Source: Leptospira brenneri (GTDB lineage Bacteria > Spirochaetota > Leptospiria > Leptospirales > Leptospiraceae). Taken from it: a DNA stretch of 64,000 nucleotides. The translations under genes and the position numbers were made by a program. Location of the stretch: assembly GCF_002812125.1 (NCBI RefSeq), contig NZ_NPDQ01000004.1, positions 124,001-188,000 of the forward strand, written 5' to 3'. This document shows, piece by piece, positions 9,392 through 17,334 of this stretch. The notes under the pieces were generated by a model that did not search any database, was not told the origin of the DNA, and was given only the letters and a program-made list of their open reading frames with translations. How positions within the stretch are numbered: the stretch's first letter is position 1; each line of letters begins with the position of its first letter.

Positions 9392-10524
9392 CGAACCTCT
9401 TTGGGAAAAAGAATGGGAAGTAGATTTGGAAAACAAGCTCCACTCAAATGGAGAGAATCCACAAAATCTTTACAAACCCAACGAGGATCAATATTGGGAT
9501 CAACAACGGTAAACTTTGAATTCGGAGTTTCCGCAGCTAGTGCAACTGCCTTCTTTACCTCTGCATTGAATTTCTCCAATAGTCCATCGGTTGCCATTCG
9601 TCTTCGAAGTGCATCGGAAACAGCGGGAAAATATACAATCACAGGAATTCCTTTTCCTTTCAGTAGTTCCAACATTTTTTTGAAAAAATACACTTGAGTC
9701 GGTGCTAAACTTTGTCCCTTTAGGTATTGGTTGTACATCGCCTCTGCATCTCGTTCTAAAAAAACATCCATATTGGCAAATTTGATTTCATTAGGAAGTG
9801 CTCCAAATTTGACACGATTCACATGTTTTATTTTATCGATATAATTTCTTTTATGATCTTTGCCTGTAATCCCAACAGACATACCAGGAAAAAAACCGAC
9901 CTCTATTTCTTTGTTATTGGCCTTAATGGCTGTTGGATCTAAAGGATATTTATACAAAGCAAAAAGTTTCTTTAATAAATATATTTCTACTTCATCAGTT
10001 GAGAAACCTTCAATCTTCGCTTCCCAAGGATCTTTGATTTTAGTTCTATAAAAATCTATATTTTTTAGGACATATTCATTATCATAGGAGCCGTTTAGGG
10101 AGTAATCGATTGCTGACTGAGAAAATAAAAGCGGATCGACTTCTATCAGTACATATCTTAATGGAAGATTTGCATTTAAAGTTCTTTCTAACCAGTATGC
10201 TTGAAAACTTGGAGGACCAAAGGGTGCCGCAAAGTTAAAGGAATTTGTATTAGGAAAAAATAATTCCAACATTTCGGAATCAAATTCTCCAGACCTCGAA
10301 CTTCCCAAAATAAGACCGATTTCTTTGGAGGGATTTTTTTTCCTTTCTTCAAGCATTACTTCAAAAAGATCTTCTTTGAGTTCATAAAATTTTCTTTCAA
10401 TTTTTTTCCAACTGTAGGTATTTTCTACAATGATTGGTAAAAAGAAAATTTTATCTAAAAGAAAAAGAGAAAAAGCAAGAAGGATTGGATAAATTACAAC
10501 TGGAAACTTAAATTTAAAATTCAT
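9388..10524 (-). CDS. DUF1574 / SGNH-like acyltransferase partner
   Basis: 378 residues from ATG 10524, which follows the stop of the MBOAT gene as TAATATG; a TTG at 10566 is also open but would overlap that gene by 41 bases. One N-terminal membrane helix (FPVVIYPILLAFSLFLLDKI) anchors an extracytoplasmic domain. That domain has an SGNH-like layout: LILGSSRSGEF near the start (nucleophile Ser) and DFVDSLHLSG near the end (Asp/His pair). Proteins of this layout (AlgJ/AlgX, DltD, PatB) work with MBOAT proteins to O-acylate polymers. I recall DUF1574 as a Leptospira-enriched family. A role in O-acylation of LPS or another surface glycan is inferred from the pairing. Confidence 0.75.
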   Translation of the reverse strand: MNFKFKFPVVIYPILLAFSLFLLDKIFFLPIIVENTYSWKKIERKFYELKEDLFEVMLEERKKNPSKEIGLILGSSRSGEFDSEMLELFFPNTNSFNFAAPFGPPSFQAYWLERTLNANLPLRYVLIEVDPLLFSQSAIDYSLNGSYDNEYVLKNIDFYRTKIKDPWEAKIEGFSTDEVEIYLLKKLFALYKYPLDPTAIKANNKEIEVGFFPGMSVGITGKDHKRNYIDKIKHVNRVKFGALPNEIKFANMDVFLERDAEAMYNQYLKGQSLAPTQVYFFKKMLELLKGKGIPVIVYFPAVSDALRRRMATDGLLEKFNAEVKKAVALAAETPNSKFTVVDPNIDPRWVCKDFVDSLHLSGACFPNLLPILFPKEVR

Positions 10525-10525
10525 A

Positions 10526-11950
10526 TTAAAACTGGAAATAAATAAATTCCGTCCCTCCCGGTGCAAGATAACCTAACAATATTGTGATGACTAAGGAAAA
10601 TAACAAAAGAAAACCAAGAGACATCTTAGTAGACCAATTTTCTCTAGGAAAACTTGGTTTTCCTTGTAAGTAGTTTAGTAAAAAAGTAAGAATCAAACTG
10701 TATAAGACAAGTTCAGATTTATTTGTCCTTTCTCCAGCAGCCGACGTAAATGCCCGACCATACATCGTTAAAGCATTGTGAACGGAAGGTGCATTAAAAA
10801 ATGGAATGGTAAAAACAAAAAATGAAAATGTATAAATCACACCTAAGAATTTTTTCCACTTAGGAGGTTTGATCGTTTTATCCGGTTTACGAATGAGTTC
10901 AATCTTTCTTTCAATACTAAGAGTAAGTCCGTGTAAAAAACCCCAAATGATAAACGTGAAATTGGCACCATGCCAAAAACCTGCCAATGTAAAAGTGACG
11001 ATTAAATTAAAATATCCACGTAATTCGGAAACTCTAGAACCACCTAAAGGGAAATATATATAGTCCTTAATCCAAGTGGCAAGTGTCATATGCCACCGAG
11101 TCCAAAGTTCTCGAACAGAAGCAGAAAGATACGGTGAATGGAAGTTTTCTGGTAAATTGATTCCGAGAAGTTTTCCAAGCCCCCTTGCTAAGTCTGTATA
11201 ACCGCTAAAGTCACAAAAAACTCTTGCAGCATATCCAAACATTGCAATGAGGTTTGTCACTCCATCATAATGCTCTGGATTTTGGAAAACCGGTTCAATG
11301 ACAGGAGATAGGTTATCAGCAAGAACTACTTTTTTAAAAAGACCCAGAAAAACTAAGTAATATCCTTCAAAGAGTTGTTCTTTCTTTGCATTCCATACTT
11401 CTAGTTGATAGAAAAATTCACCGTGACGAACGATAGGACCCGCAACTAGTTGAGGGAAAAAGAAAATAAAAAGCGCAAATTGTAGAAAGTTCGGATTCTC
11501 TTCCGCATTCCCGCGTTTGATATCAATCGTATAAGCAACCATTTGAAAGGTATAAAAACTAATCGCTAGAGGTAAAGTGATGGAATCAACACCAAACTGT
11601 GAATTTAAAAAACCTTGGATTGATTCTGGTGCAAAAAAAGCACTTCCAGTCACTTCAAAGAACAAAGCCCAAAGAAAATAAAAATACTTAAATAGAAATA
11701 AGTTTCCAAAGTTTACAAATAAAGAAACAGGATACCAGAAGCTGGACTTGTTTTTTAAGATTTGTTGATTAAAAAAATGATTTAATACAACTATGAGTAA
11801 AAAGTGAAATGCGAAGGGTATCGACCAAGCAGCATAAAATCCGACCGAAGCCAAAAATAGAAATCCTAATCTGAGTTTGCCTCGAAAAACCCAATGCAAA
11901 CAATACACGAGAAGGAAAAATAAAAGAAAACTAAGGGATGTAAATTTCAT
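10526..11950 (-). CDS. MBOAT-family O-acyltransferase (AlgI/DltB type)
   Basis: 474 residues, about 10-12 membrane helices. It transfers acyl groups, often acetyl, across the membrane to a surface polymer. Diagnostic segments: VAGPIVRHGEFF, DFSGYTDLARGLGKLLGINL, SVRELWTRWHMTLATWI, IYFPLGGSR and GFWHGANFTFIIWGFLHG. His327 of GFWHG is the catalytic position of the family, and His287 lies in the RWH motif. Length fits AlgI. The DUF1574 gene begins right after its stop, so the two form an acyltransferase cassette. The acyl donor and the acceptor polymer cannot be told from sequence. Confidence 0.88.
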   Translation of the reverse strand: MKFTSLSFLLFFLLVYCLHWVFRGKLRLGFLFLASVGFYAAWSIPFAFHFLLIVVLNHFFNQQILKNKSSFWYPVSLFVNFGNLFLFKYFYFLWALFFEVTGSAFFAPESIQGFLNSQFGVDSITLPLAISFYTFQMVAYTIDIKRGNAEENPNFLQFALFIFFFPQLVAGPIVRHGEFFYQLEVWNAKKEQLFEGYYLVFLGLFKKVVLADNLSPVIEPVFQNPEHYDGVTNLIAMFGYAARVFCDFSGYTDLARGLGKLLGINLPENFHSPYLSASVRELWTRWHMTLATWIKDYIYFPLGGSRVSELRGYFNLIVTFTLAGFWHGANFTFIIWGFLHGLTLSIERKIELIRKPDKTIKPPKWKKFLGVIYTFSFFVFTIPFFNAPSVHNALTMYGRAFTSAAGERTNKSELVLYSLILTFLLNYLQGKPSFPRENWSTKMSLGFLLLFSLVITILLGYLAPGGTEFIYFQF

Positions 11951-11975
11951 TCGAAGATTTCACCAATGTCTGAGA

Positions 11976-13157
11976 TTATATATCTCCATCAACCTGAATC
12001 ACAAGTCCTTTTAAGTATTCTCCTTCTGGATGGAAGACAGAATAACCATGGTCTGGGCTCTGGGTTAGATGGTGTAAAATTCTTACTCTCTTTTTTGCAT
12101 CCTTAGCCGCTCCGAAAACAATTTTTTTAAACAAATCAAAGGAAATATGTTGGGAACAGGAGAAGGTAAAGATAAGACCTCCCGTTTGGATTTTTGATAT
12201 GGCCCGCATATTGATGTCCTTATAACCACGACTTGCTTGGTTCACAGTCGAAATGCTCTTTGTAAATGCGGGTGGGTCCAAAATGATGAGATCATAAAAA
12301 CTAGACTCCATTGATTTTAAGTAGTCAAAACTATCTTGAACCAAACCCTTATGCCTCGCCTGATTCCCTTCTGAACTAAGACCATTCAGAACTAAATTTC
12401 TTTCACAAATATCAATGGCTTGTTTGGAAATATCGAGACTATGTACAAGTTCTGCCCCTGCTAACAAAGCATAAACAGAAAAAGCCCCAGAATAAGAAAA
12501 CGTATTTAAAACCTTTCTACCGGATGCATAATGCGCAACCAAAGCCCGATTTTCTCTCTGGTCTAAAAAAAATCCGGTTTTTTGTCCCTTGGTAATATCA
12601 GAAATAAACCGGATTCCATGTTCCGTAAAAATTGGTTCCGGTTCTTCCCCTTTATGAAAAATTGATTCTCCTTCCTTATTTCCTTCCGGTTTATCTGTTC
12701 TTTCAAAAATCGTTTCGTAACCTTTTGATTCCAGAAATGAAATGAGTAATTTTCGCAATCCGAGTGCACCTGGAGTTTTTAATTGCATAACAGCCGTTTT
12801 ATGGTAACAATCAACAACGATTCCTGGAACAGAATCGCCTTCCGAATGAAAGAGTCGAAATCCGGTAGTATCTTTTGGAATTAGGTTTTTCTTTGACTCG
12901 TAAATTTCATTCCAATGATCCATCCAATACGAATCGTCACTTCCATTTTTAGATTCTTCAAAAGAGAACAATCGAATTCGAATTTGGCTTTTCGGATCGT
13001 AATGACCCCAGGCCAAAAAACTACCGGTGATGGATTCGACGCGAACAATAGAACCTGGAGTCAAATCATTCTCTCCGGAAGCAATTGCTCCTGAAAATAC
13101 CCAAGGATGAAAATTTAATATTGCTTTTTCTTTATTTTTCTTTAATCGAATGACCAT
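11976..13157 (-). CDS. Class I SAM-dependent rRNA (cytosine-5) methyltransferase, RlmI type
   Basis: 393 residues, matching the RlmI/YccW family (~396). It has an N-terminal PUA domain (HPWVFSGAIASGE, then VESITGSFLAWGHYDPKSQIRIR), a central EEHI-like region (FTEHGIRFISDITKGQKTGF followed by FLDQRENR), and a Rossmann methyltransferase domain: VLNTFSYSGAFSVYALLAGA (SAM-binding motif I), LDISKQAID, DLIILDPPAFTKS (motif IV) and FTFSCSQHIS. The Cys in FSCSQ fits the position of the family's catalytic Cys. RlmI modifies C1962 of 23S rRNA in E. coli; the exact target here is unknown. It sits upstream of the MBOAT gene on the same strand with a 25-base gap. Confidence 0.87.
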   Translation of the reverse strand: MVIRLKKNKEKAILNFHPWVFSGAIASGENDLTPGSIVRVESITGSFLAWGHYDPKSQIRIRLFSFEESKNGSDDSYWMDHWNEIYESKKNLIPKDTTGFRLFHSEGDSVPGIVVDCYHKTAVMQLKTPGALGLRKLLISFLESKGYETIFERTDKPEGNKEGESIFHKGEEPEPIFTEHGIRFISDITKGQKTGFFLDQRENRALVAHYASGRKVLNTFSYSGAFSVYALLAGAELVHSLDISKQAIDICERNLVLNGLSSEGNQARHKGLVQDSFDYLKSMESSFYDLIILDPPAFTKSISTVNQASRGYKDINMRAISKIQTGGLIFTFSCSQHISFDLFKKIVFGAAKDAKKRVRILHHLTQSPDHGYSVFHPEGEYLKGLVIQVDGDI

Positions 13158-13211
13158 TTAGAATCCATTTGGAAAGATTACAGTGTTAAGAACGTAAGGG
13201 TTCGTTTATAT

Positions 13212-15731
13212 ATGATAAAATCGATTCTCATTTTTCTTGTCTTTTCTTTTTCCCTACTCCATCCACAAACAATACCAAATTCTACTACAAACCAGGAACG
13301 GATAGTTCCCTTAGACACAAAGAAAAATGATCCAGATTCCCTTTGGTATATGAAGGAAATCGACCTCACTGATCGTGAAATCCAATCCATTACAGAATCC
13401 AATTTCCTTGAGAAAGAATGGAAAAGAGTGTCTATCCCCGGAAATTTATACCAAAAAAAAGAAAATTATGCAGAAAAGAAAATAGTAACACTTGCGAAGT
13501 GGATTTCTTTTCCTGAAGATAAATTCACACAATTCAGTTTACGGCTTGGTATCATCAACGATCGGGACAAAACCTATCTCAATGGGCAGATGATCGGCAA
13601 TACGGGAGAATGGAATTCAGAAGAACCACAAGCCTATGATAAATTACGAATCTATCAGATTCCTGCAACTGCCATTCGTTATGGAAAAAAAAACTTACTC
13701 ATCATCAAAATCCAACCCTATTTCAAAACTTCCGGTGGCATTGAACAAGATGAAACAATTCTTGGTCCCACTGACAAAATCACTTCTAGATTCTATAAAG
13801 ATGAATTTATCAAATTACTTTTTTTGACGATTTATACAACCGTTGGTGGGTATTTCCTCTTTTTGTTCATTAGGCGAAGAAAAGATAGAGAAAATCTTTT
13901 TTTTGCATTATTTTCCTTTTCATTCGTAATTTATAATTTTCTAAGAAACCAACTTAAGTACGAATTTGATTTTTCATTTCTAACAATGAAAAAGTTAGAA
14001 TATATGGTAATTCTACTCCTAATACCATTAATGTATCATTTTCTTAGAACTTTGTTTGATGAAAAATACAATATTTTTGGAAAAGTCTTAGATTCTATTC
14101 AATTATTATTTTTTCTATTTTTTGCCGTAAGTAAGAATATAGAAATTTTTAGTTTCTCTTTAACGAATTTAATTCAACCAACCTGGCTTTTGTATGTAGT
14201 TTTAATTTTTATGATTCTATTCAAAAACCTACGTAAAAAAGAAAGAAGAGCCTTTTACATTACAATAGGCATTACCTTCGTCCTCATCGCTGCCATTATG
14301 GATTCAGCCACAAATCGTAACTACTGGGTATTCCCAAGAGTAATGGGTTATACTTTCCTTGTCTTTAATGTTTCTTTAGCCATCATCTTAGCAAATTCAT
14401 TTGTGAAATTGAATGAAGAAGTTGAAGACTTAAATAAAAACTTAGAAAAAAAAGTGGAGGAAAGGACGGATGCTTTAAATGAATCCTTAAACCAATTACA
14501 AATCTTAAAAGAAAATCAAGATGGAGATTATTTTTTAACATCCCTTCTCATCCACCCTCTTGCCCGAATCGAAAATCAAATCCCTGAGATTAAAATTGAA
14601 ACCTATACCAACCAAAAGAAAAAATTTCATTTCCGAGGAAAAGACGGAGAAATTGGTGGCGACATTTGTATTGTAGGAACTGTTCACTTAGATTCAGGGA
14701 TTTATACTGTTTTTGCTAATGGGGATGCAATGGGTAAATCCATCCAAGGTGCTGGTGGAGCTCTTGTACTTGGGGTTGTGTTCCAAGCTGTACTTTCCAG
14801 GGCAAAGTCTAGTTATAGTAAGTCGCGTCCACCGGAGCTTTGGCTAAAAGATCTATATCTTGAACTCCAGTCAGTTTTTGCCAGCTTTGACGGATCCATG
14901 TTGTCAAGTGTAGTTCTCGGAATGGTTGCGAGTGACGGATTTATATACTATACCAACGCAGAACATCCTTGGAGTATTCTTTACCGAGATGGAGTGGCAT
15001 CTTTTATTGAAACAGAACTTACAATGCGGAAATTAGGTTTTCCAAAAAATGAGAAGTATTTTCAAATCAAAACTCTATCTTTAGAACCTGGAGATATTTT
15101 ACTGATTGGTTCTGATGGACGAGATGATATTGGTTTTAAAAATGAAGATGAAAAAATACGTTCTATCAATGAAGATGAGACGTTGATTTTGCGATTTGCC
15201 GAAAGAGCAAAGGCCAATCTATTAAACTTAGTCGATGAAATTATAAATAGCGGTGAAATCACCGATGACCTTTCCTTTTTAAAAATAGAATACAATCCAA
15301 AAACTCACAGGATGTCACTTCCTGATTATGTAAGAAAAGAATATCTAGAAATTAAAAACAAAACGAAAGAAGAAAAGTATAGGGAAGCTTTGGAAAGGTT
15401 ATCTCCTCTTATGGAAAACTTTTCGCATCCAACTTTTTTTGCTTTGGCGGGTAAATTATATTACCAATTGAAAAATTGGAAAGACGCAGTGGAAAACCTT
15501 AAATTGGCCTCAGCAAAAAAACCAAACCGTGAGGACTATATCCATATGACAGCAAAAGCTCTCTACAAAAACGGGGAATATAATGAATCAGTGATTTGGT
15601 CTGAGAGACTATTTTTACGTAATAAGTTCCATAAGCAGAACACTAAGTTATTTCTGCATCTGCTTGATAGAACAGGTCATATAGACAAAAAAGAATTTTA
15701 TTTAAGTTTTTTAGCCGCGGAAAAAGTATAA
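13212..15731 (+). CDS. 7TMR-DISM sensor with SpoIIE/RsbU phosphatase and TPR tail
   Basis: 839 residues. Signal peptide (1-~19). An extracytoplasmic beta-jellyroll of the sugar-binding-like type, residues ~30-190 (DRDKTYLNGQMIGNTG). Seven membrane helices, ~198-400. A coiled coil, ~400-436 (LNKNLEKKVEERTDALNESL). A SpoIIE-type PP2C phosphatase, ~437-700. A TPR tail, ~710-835 (KYREALERLSPLMENFSHP). The metal-binding acidic residues are present (EIGGD, ANGDAMGKS, GSDGRDD), so it should be active. Such proteins dephosphorylate anti-sigma antagonists in partner-switching systems; no antagonist gene is visible nearby. It is a paralogue of the protein at 55807-58956. Its 3' end overlaps convergent uppP by 21 bases. 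Confidence 0.87.
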   Translation: MIKSILIFLVFSFSLLHPQTIPNSTTNQERIVPLDTKKNDPDSLWYMKEIDLTDREIQSITESNFLEKEWKRVSIPGNLYQKKENYAEKKIVTLAKWISFPEDKFTQFSLRLGIINDRDKTYLNGQMIGNTGEWNSEEPQAYDKLRIYQIPATAIRYGKKNLLIIKIQPYFKTSGGIEQDETILGPTDKITSRFYKDEFIKLLFLTIYTTVGGYFLFLFIRRRKDRENLFFALFSFSFVIYNFLRNQLKYEFDFSFLTMKKLEYMVILLLIPLMYHFLRTLFDEKYNIFGKVLDSIQLLFFLFFAVSKNIEIFSFSLTNLIQPTWLLYVVLIFMILFKNLRKKERRAFYITIGITFVLIAAIMDSATNRNYWVFPRVMGYTFLVFNVSLAIILANSFVKLNEEVEDLNKNLEKKVEERTDALNESLNQLQILKENQDGDYFLTSLLIHPLARIENQIPEIKIETYTNQKKKFHFRGKDGEIGGDICIVGTVHLDSGIYTVFANGDAMGKSIQGAGGALVLGVVFQAVLSRAKSSYSKSRPPELWLKDLYLELQSVFASFDGSMLSSVVLGMVASDGFIYYTNAEHPWSILYRDGVASFIETELTMRKLGFPKNEKYFQIKTLSLEPGDILLIGSDGRDDIGFKNEDEKIRSINEDETLILRFAERAKANLLNLVDEIINSGEITDDLSFLKIEYNPKTHRMSLPDYVRKEYLEIKNKTKEEKYREALERLSPLMENFSHPTFFALAGKLYYQLKNWKDAVENLKLASAKKPNREDYIHMTAKALYKNGEYNESVIWSERLFLRNKFHKQNTKLFLHLLDRTGHIDKKEFYLSFLAAEKV

Positions 15732-16550
15732 AATCACAAGAAGTCCTAGAAAAATCCGATAGATGCCAAAGGATATAAAACTCCTTCTACGGATAAAAGC
15801 CATAAACAATCGAATGATAAAATAACAAATGATAAACGATACAATACTTCCAAAGAGAAGAAGACCAATTGTCTCTGAATTTAAAATGGATCTATGTTTA
15901 TAAAGTTTATATAGACCAGCTAATGTCAAAACAGGAATTGCTAGAAAAAAGGAAAACTCTGCAGAATCTTTTTTAGACACACCAAGTGTCCTTGCTGTGA
16001 TGATCGTAGCAGCGGAACGCGAAACACCGGGGATAAGAGCAAAACACTGAAAAAAACCAACAAAAATTGATTCTTTAATACCAATGGCCCGACCATTACT
16101 TTCATCGTAGTGTTTTTTCTCGACAACTACCATAATGACACCACCCACGAACCAGGAAAGTCCAAGAATGAGAAGGAGGTCTGGCCTTAATTTGATTTGA
16201 TCCAAACTGTTTTTGAAAACAAATCCAAGAACCAGAATCGGCAAAATTCCAACGATTAAATTTCTATAGAAATCAAAACCCGTTCGATCACTTCCCTTTT
16301 TTGTTAAAAACAAAAAACTTGTTTTTGTATGTTTCCATAAAACTTGGAAATATAAAACAACAACGGATAGGATTGCCCCTGTTTGGATGAAGATATCAAA
16401 TAGATCTTCAAAAGCTTCGTGATCGATTTTTAAGTTTTCAAAAGAAAAAAAGTAACTGAAAAGAAAGAGATGGCCCGTTGAGGAAACAGGCAGAAATTCC
16501 GTGGCAGCTTCAATGATGCCACGGAGAAACGCATTTAAAGTATTGTCCAT
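15711..16550 (-). CDS. uppP: Undecaprenyl-diphosphatase (BacA/UppP)
   Basis: 279 residues with about eight membrane helices. It hydrolyses undecaprenyl pyrophosphate to the monophosphate so the carrier can be reused for peptidoglycan and O-antigen synthesis. Both signatures are present: IIEAATEFLPVSSTGHL, with the two Glu of the ExxxE motif, and PGVSRSAATI (PGxSRSxxT with the active-site Arg). Length is normal. It lies six bases downstream of the SurA-like lipoprotein on the same strand and converges on the phosphatase gene with a 21-base overlap. Confidence 0.94.
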   Translation of the reverse strand: MDNTLNAFLRGIIEAATEFLPVSSTGHLFLFSYFFSFENLKIDHEAFEDLFDIFIQTGAILSVVVLYFQVLWKHTKTSFLFLTKKGSDRTGFDFYRNLIVGILPILVLGFVFKNSLDQIKLRPDLLLILGLSWFVGGVIMVVVEKKHYDESNGRAIGIKESIFVGFFQCFALIPGVSRSAATIITARTLGVSKKDSAEFSFFLAIPVLTLAGLYKLYKHRSILNSETIGLLLFGSIVSFIICYFIIRLFMAFIRRRSFISFGIYRIFLGLLVILYFFRG

Positions 16551-16556
16551 TCCGAC

Positions 16557-17228
16557 TTATTTTTTCTCGTCAGCTGGTTCTTCCACTTTTTTCTTTGGAG
16601 CAAGATATGCATCCAAATCAAATTTATCATTACGTTTGATTGTTACTTCTTCTTTAATTCTTTCTACAACAAGAGGAAGTTGTTCTCTAGTTTGTAGTTG
16701 TTTGATCTGAGCCTTAGCAAAAGTAAGACACTTATCGATTGTTAGGTTTGCAATATTACGATCCATTCCACGAAGCCTTTCACATTCGGCTTTTGCTTGT
16801 TCGTCTGTGATTTGGATTTTTTTCTCAACTTGTTCAGAAACATACATTTGAGCAATGGTTTGCATTTCTACTTGTTTGATCACTTCCGCTACATCTGGCC
16901 GAGAAATGTATCCGTTTTTCTCTGCCACAAGACGTGTCATAATCATCTGGCGGTAAGTTTGGTAGAAATTTTTCTTTTGGAGTTGGTAGTTTAAATCTTG
17001 GAAGTTTTGAGGTACTTCATTGATGTCTTTTTCAATGAATTCCAGAAGGGTCTTTTTTTCGATATTTTGCAATCGGCTAATAGAATCAAGAGCCGTATCG
17101 TAAGCAGCTTCAAAGTCTTTTACAGTAATTTTATGGTTATCCAAAGTTTCGATGACCGGAGAGGAGTCCGAACACTGAATGAGAAAAAAGGATGCCAAAA
17201 AAACAAACAAAGGAAGGATTTTAGTCAT
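16557..17228 (-). CDS. SurA-like lipoprotein without a PPIase domain
   Basis: 223 residues. Lipobox near residues 15-19 (FFLIQC), so the mature protein starts at Cys19. The first part (PVIETLDNHKITVKDFEAAY) resembles the opening of SurA/PrsA-type chaperones, and the helical middle (TRLVAEKNGYISRPDVAEVI, then EQVEKKIQITDEQAKAECERL) matches the SurA_N outline. The chain then ends in a charged tail (PKKKVEEPADEKK) with no parvulin domain. It lies 100 bases downstream of mfd and just upstream of uppP. A periplasmic holdase for outer-membrane proteins is inferred. Confidence 0.65.
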   Translation of the reverse strand: MTKILPLFVFLASFFLIQCSDSSPVIETLDNHKITVKDFEAAYDTALDSISRLQNIEKKTLLEFIEKDINEVPQNFQDLNYQLQKKNFYQTYRQMIMTRLVAEKNGYISRPDVAEVIKQVEMQTIAQMYVSEQVEKKIQITDEQAKAECERLRGMDRNIANLTIDKCLTFAKAQIKQLQTREQLPLVVERIKEEVTIKRNDKFDLDAYLAPKKKVEEPADEKK

Positions 17229-17294
17229 ATTATTTTAGTGCCTGAAAGGATTTGTGATGATGGTTTCGCCAATTCCCGCAATGTCTATCTTTTT

Positions 17295-17334
17295 TTAAGC
17301 AAATGAGATTGATTCCACTGCTTAAAAATTAAGC
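17295..17334. repeat. Triple inverted TTAAGC/GCTTAA motif downstream of mfd
   Basis: TTAAGC at 17295, GCTTAA at 17320 and TTAAGC at 17329 can form two mutually exclusive hairpins (a 7-bp stem with a 17-base loop, or a 6-bp stem with a 3-base loop overlapping the mfd stop). Neither is followed by a U-tract on the mfd strand, so terminator function is doubtful. The rest of the 100-base gap shows nothing I recognise. Confidence 0.3.

Noticed and set aside
17295..17334. Intrinsic terminator after mfd
   Set aside because: The hairpins here are not followed by a U-run on the mfd strand; the A/T runs are on the wrong side.
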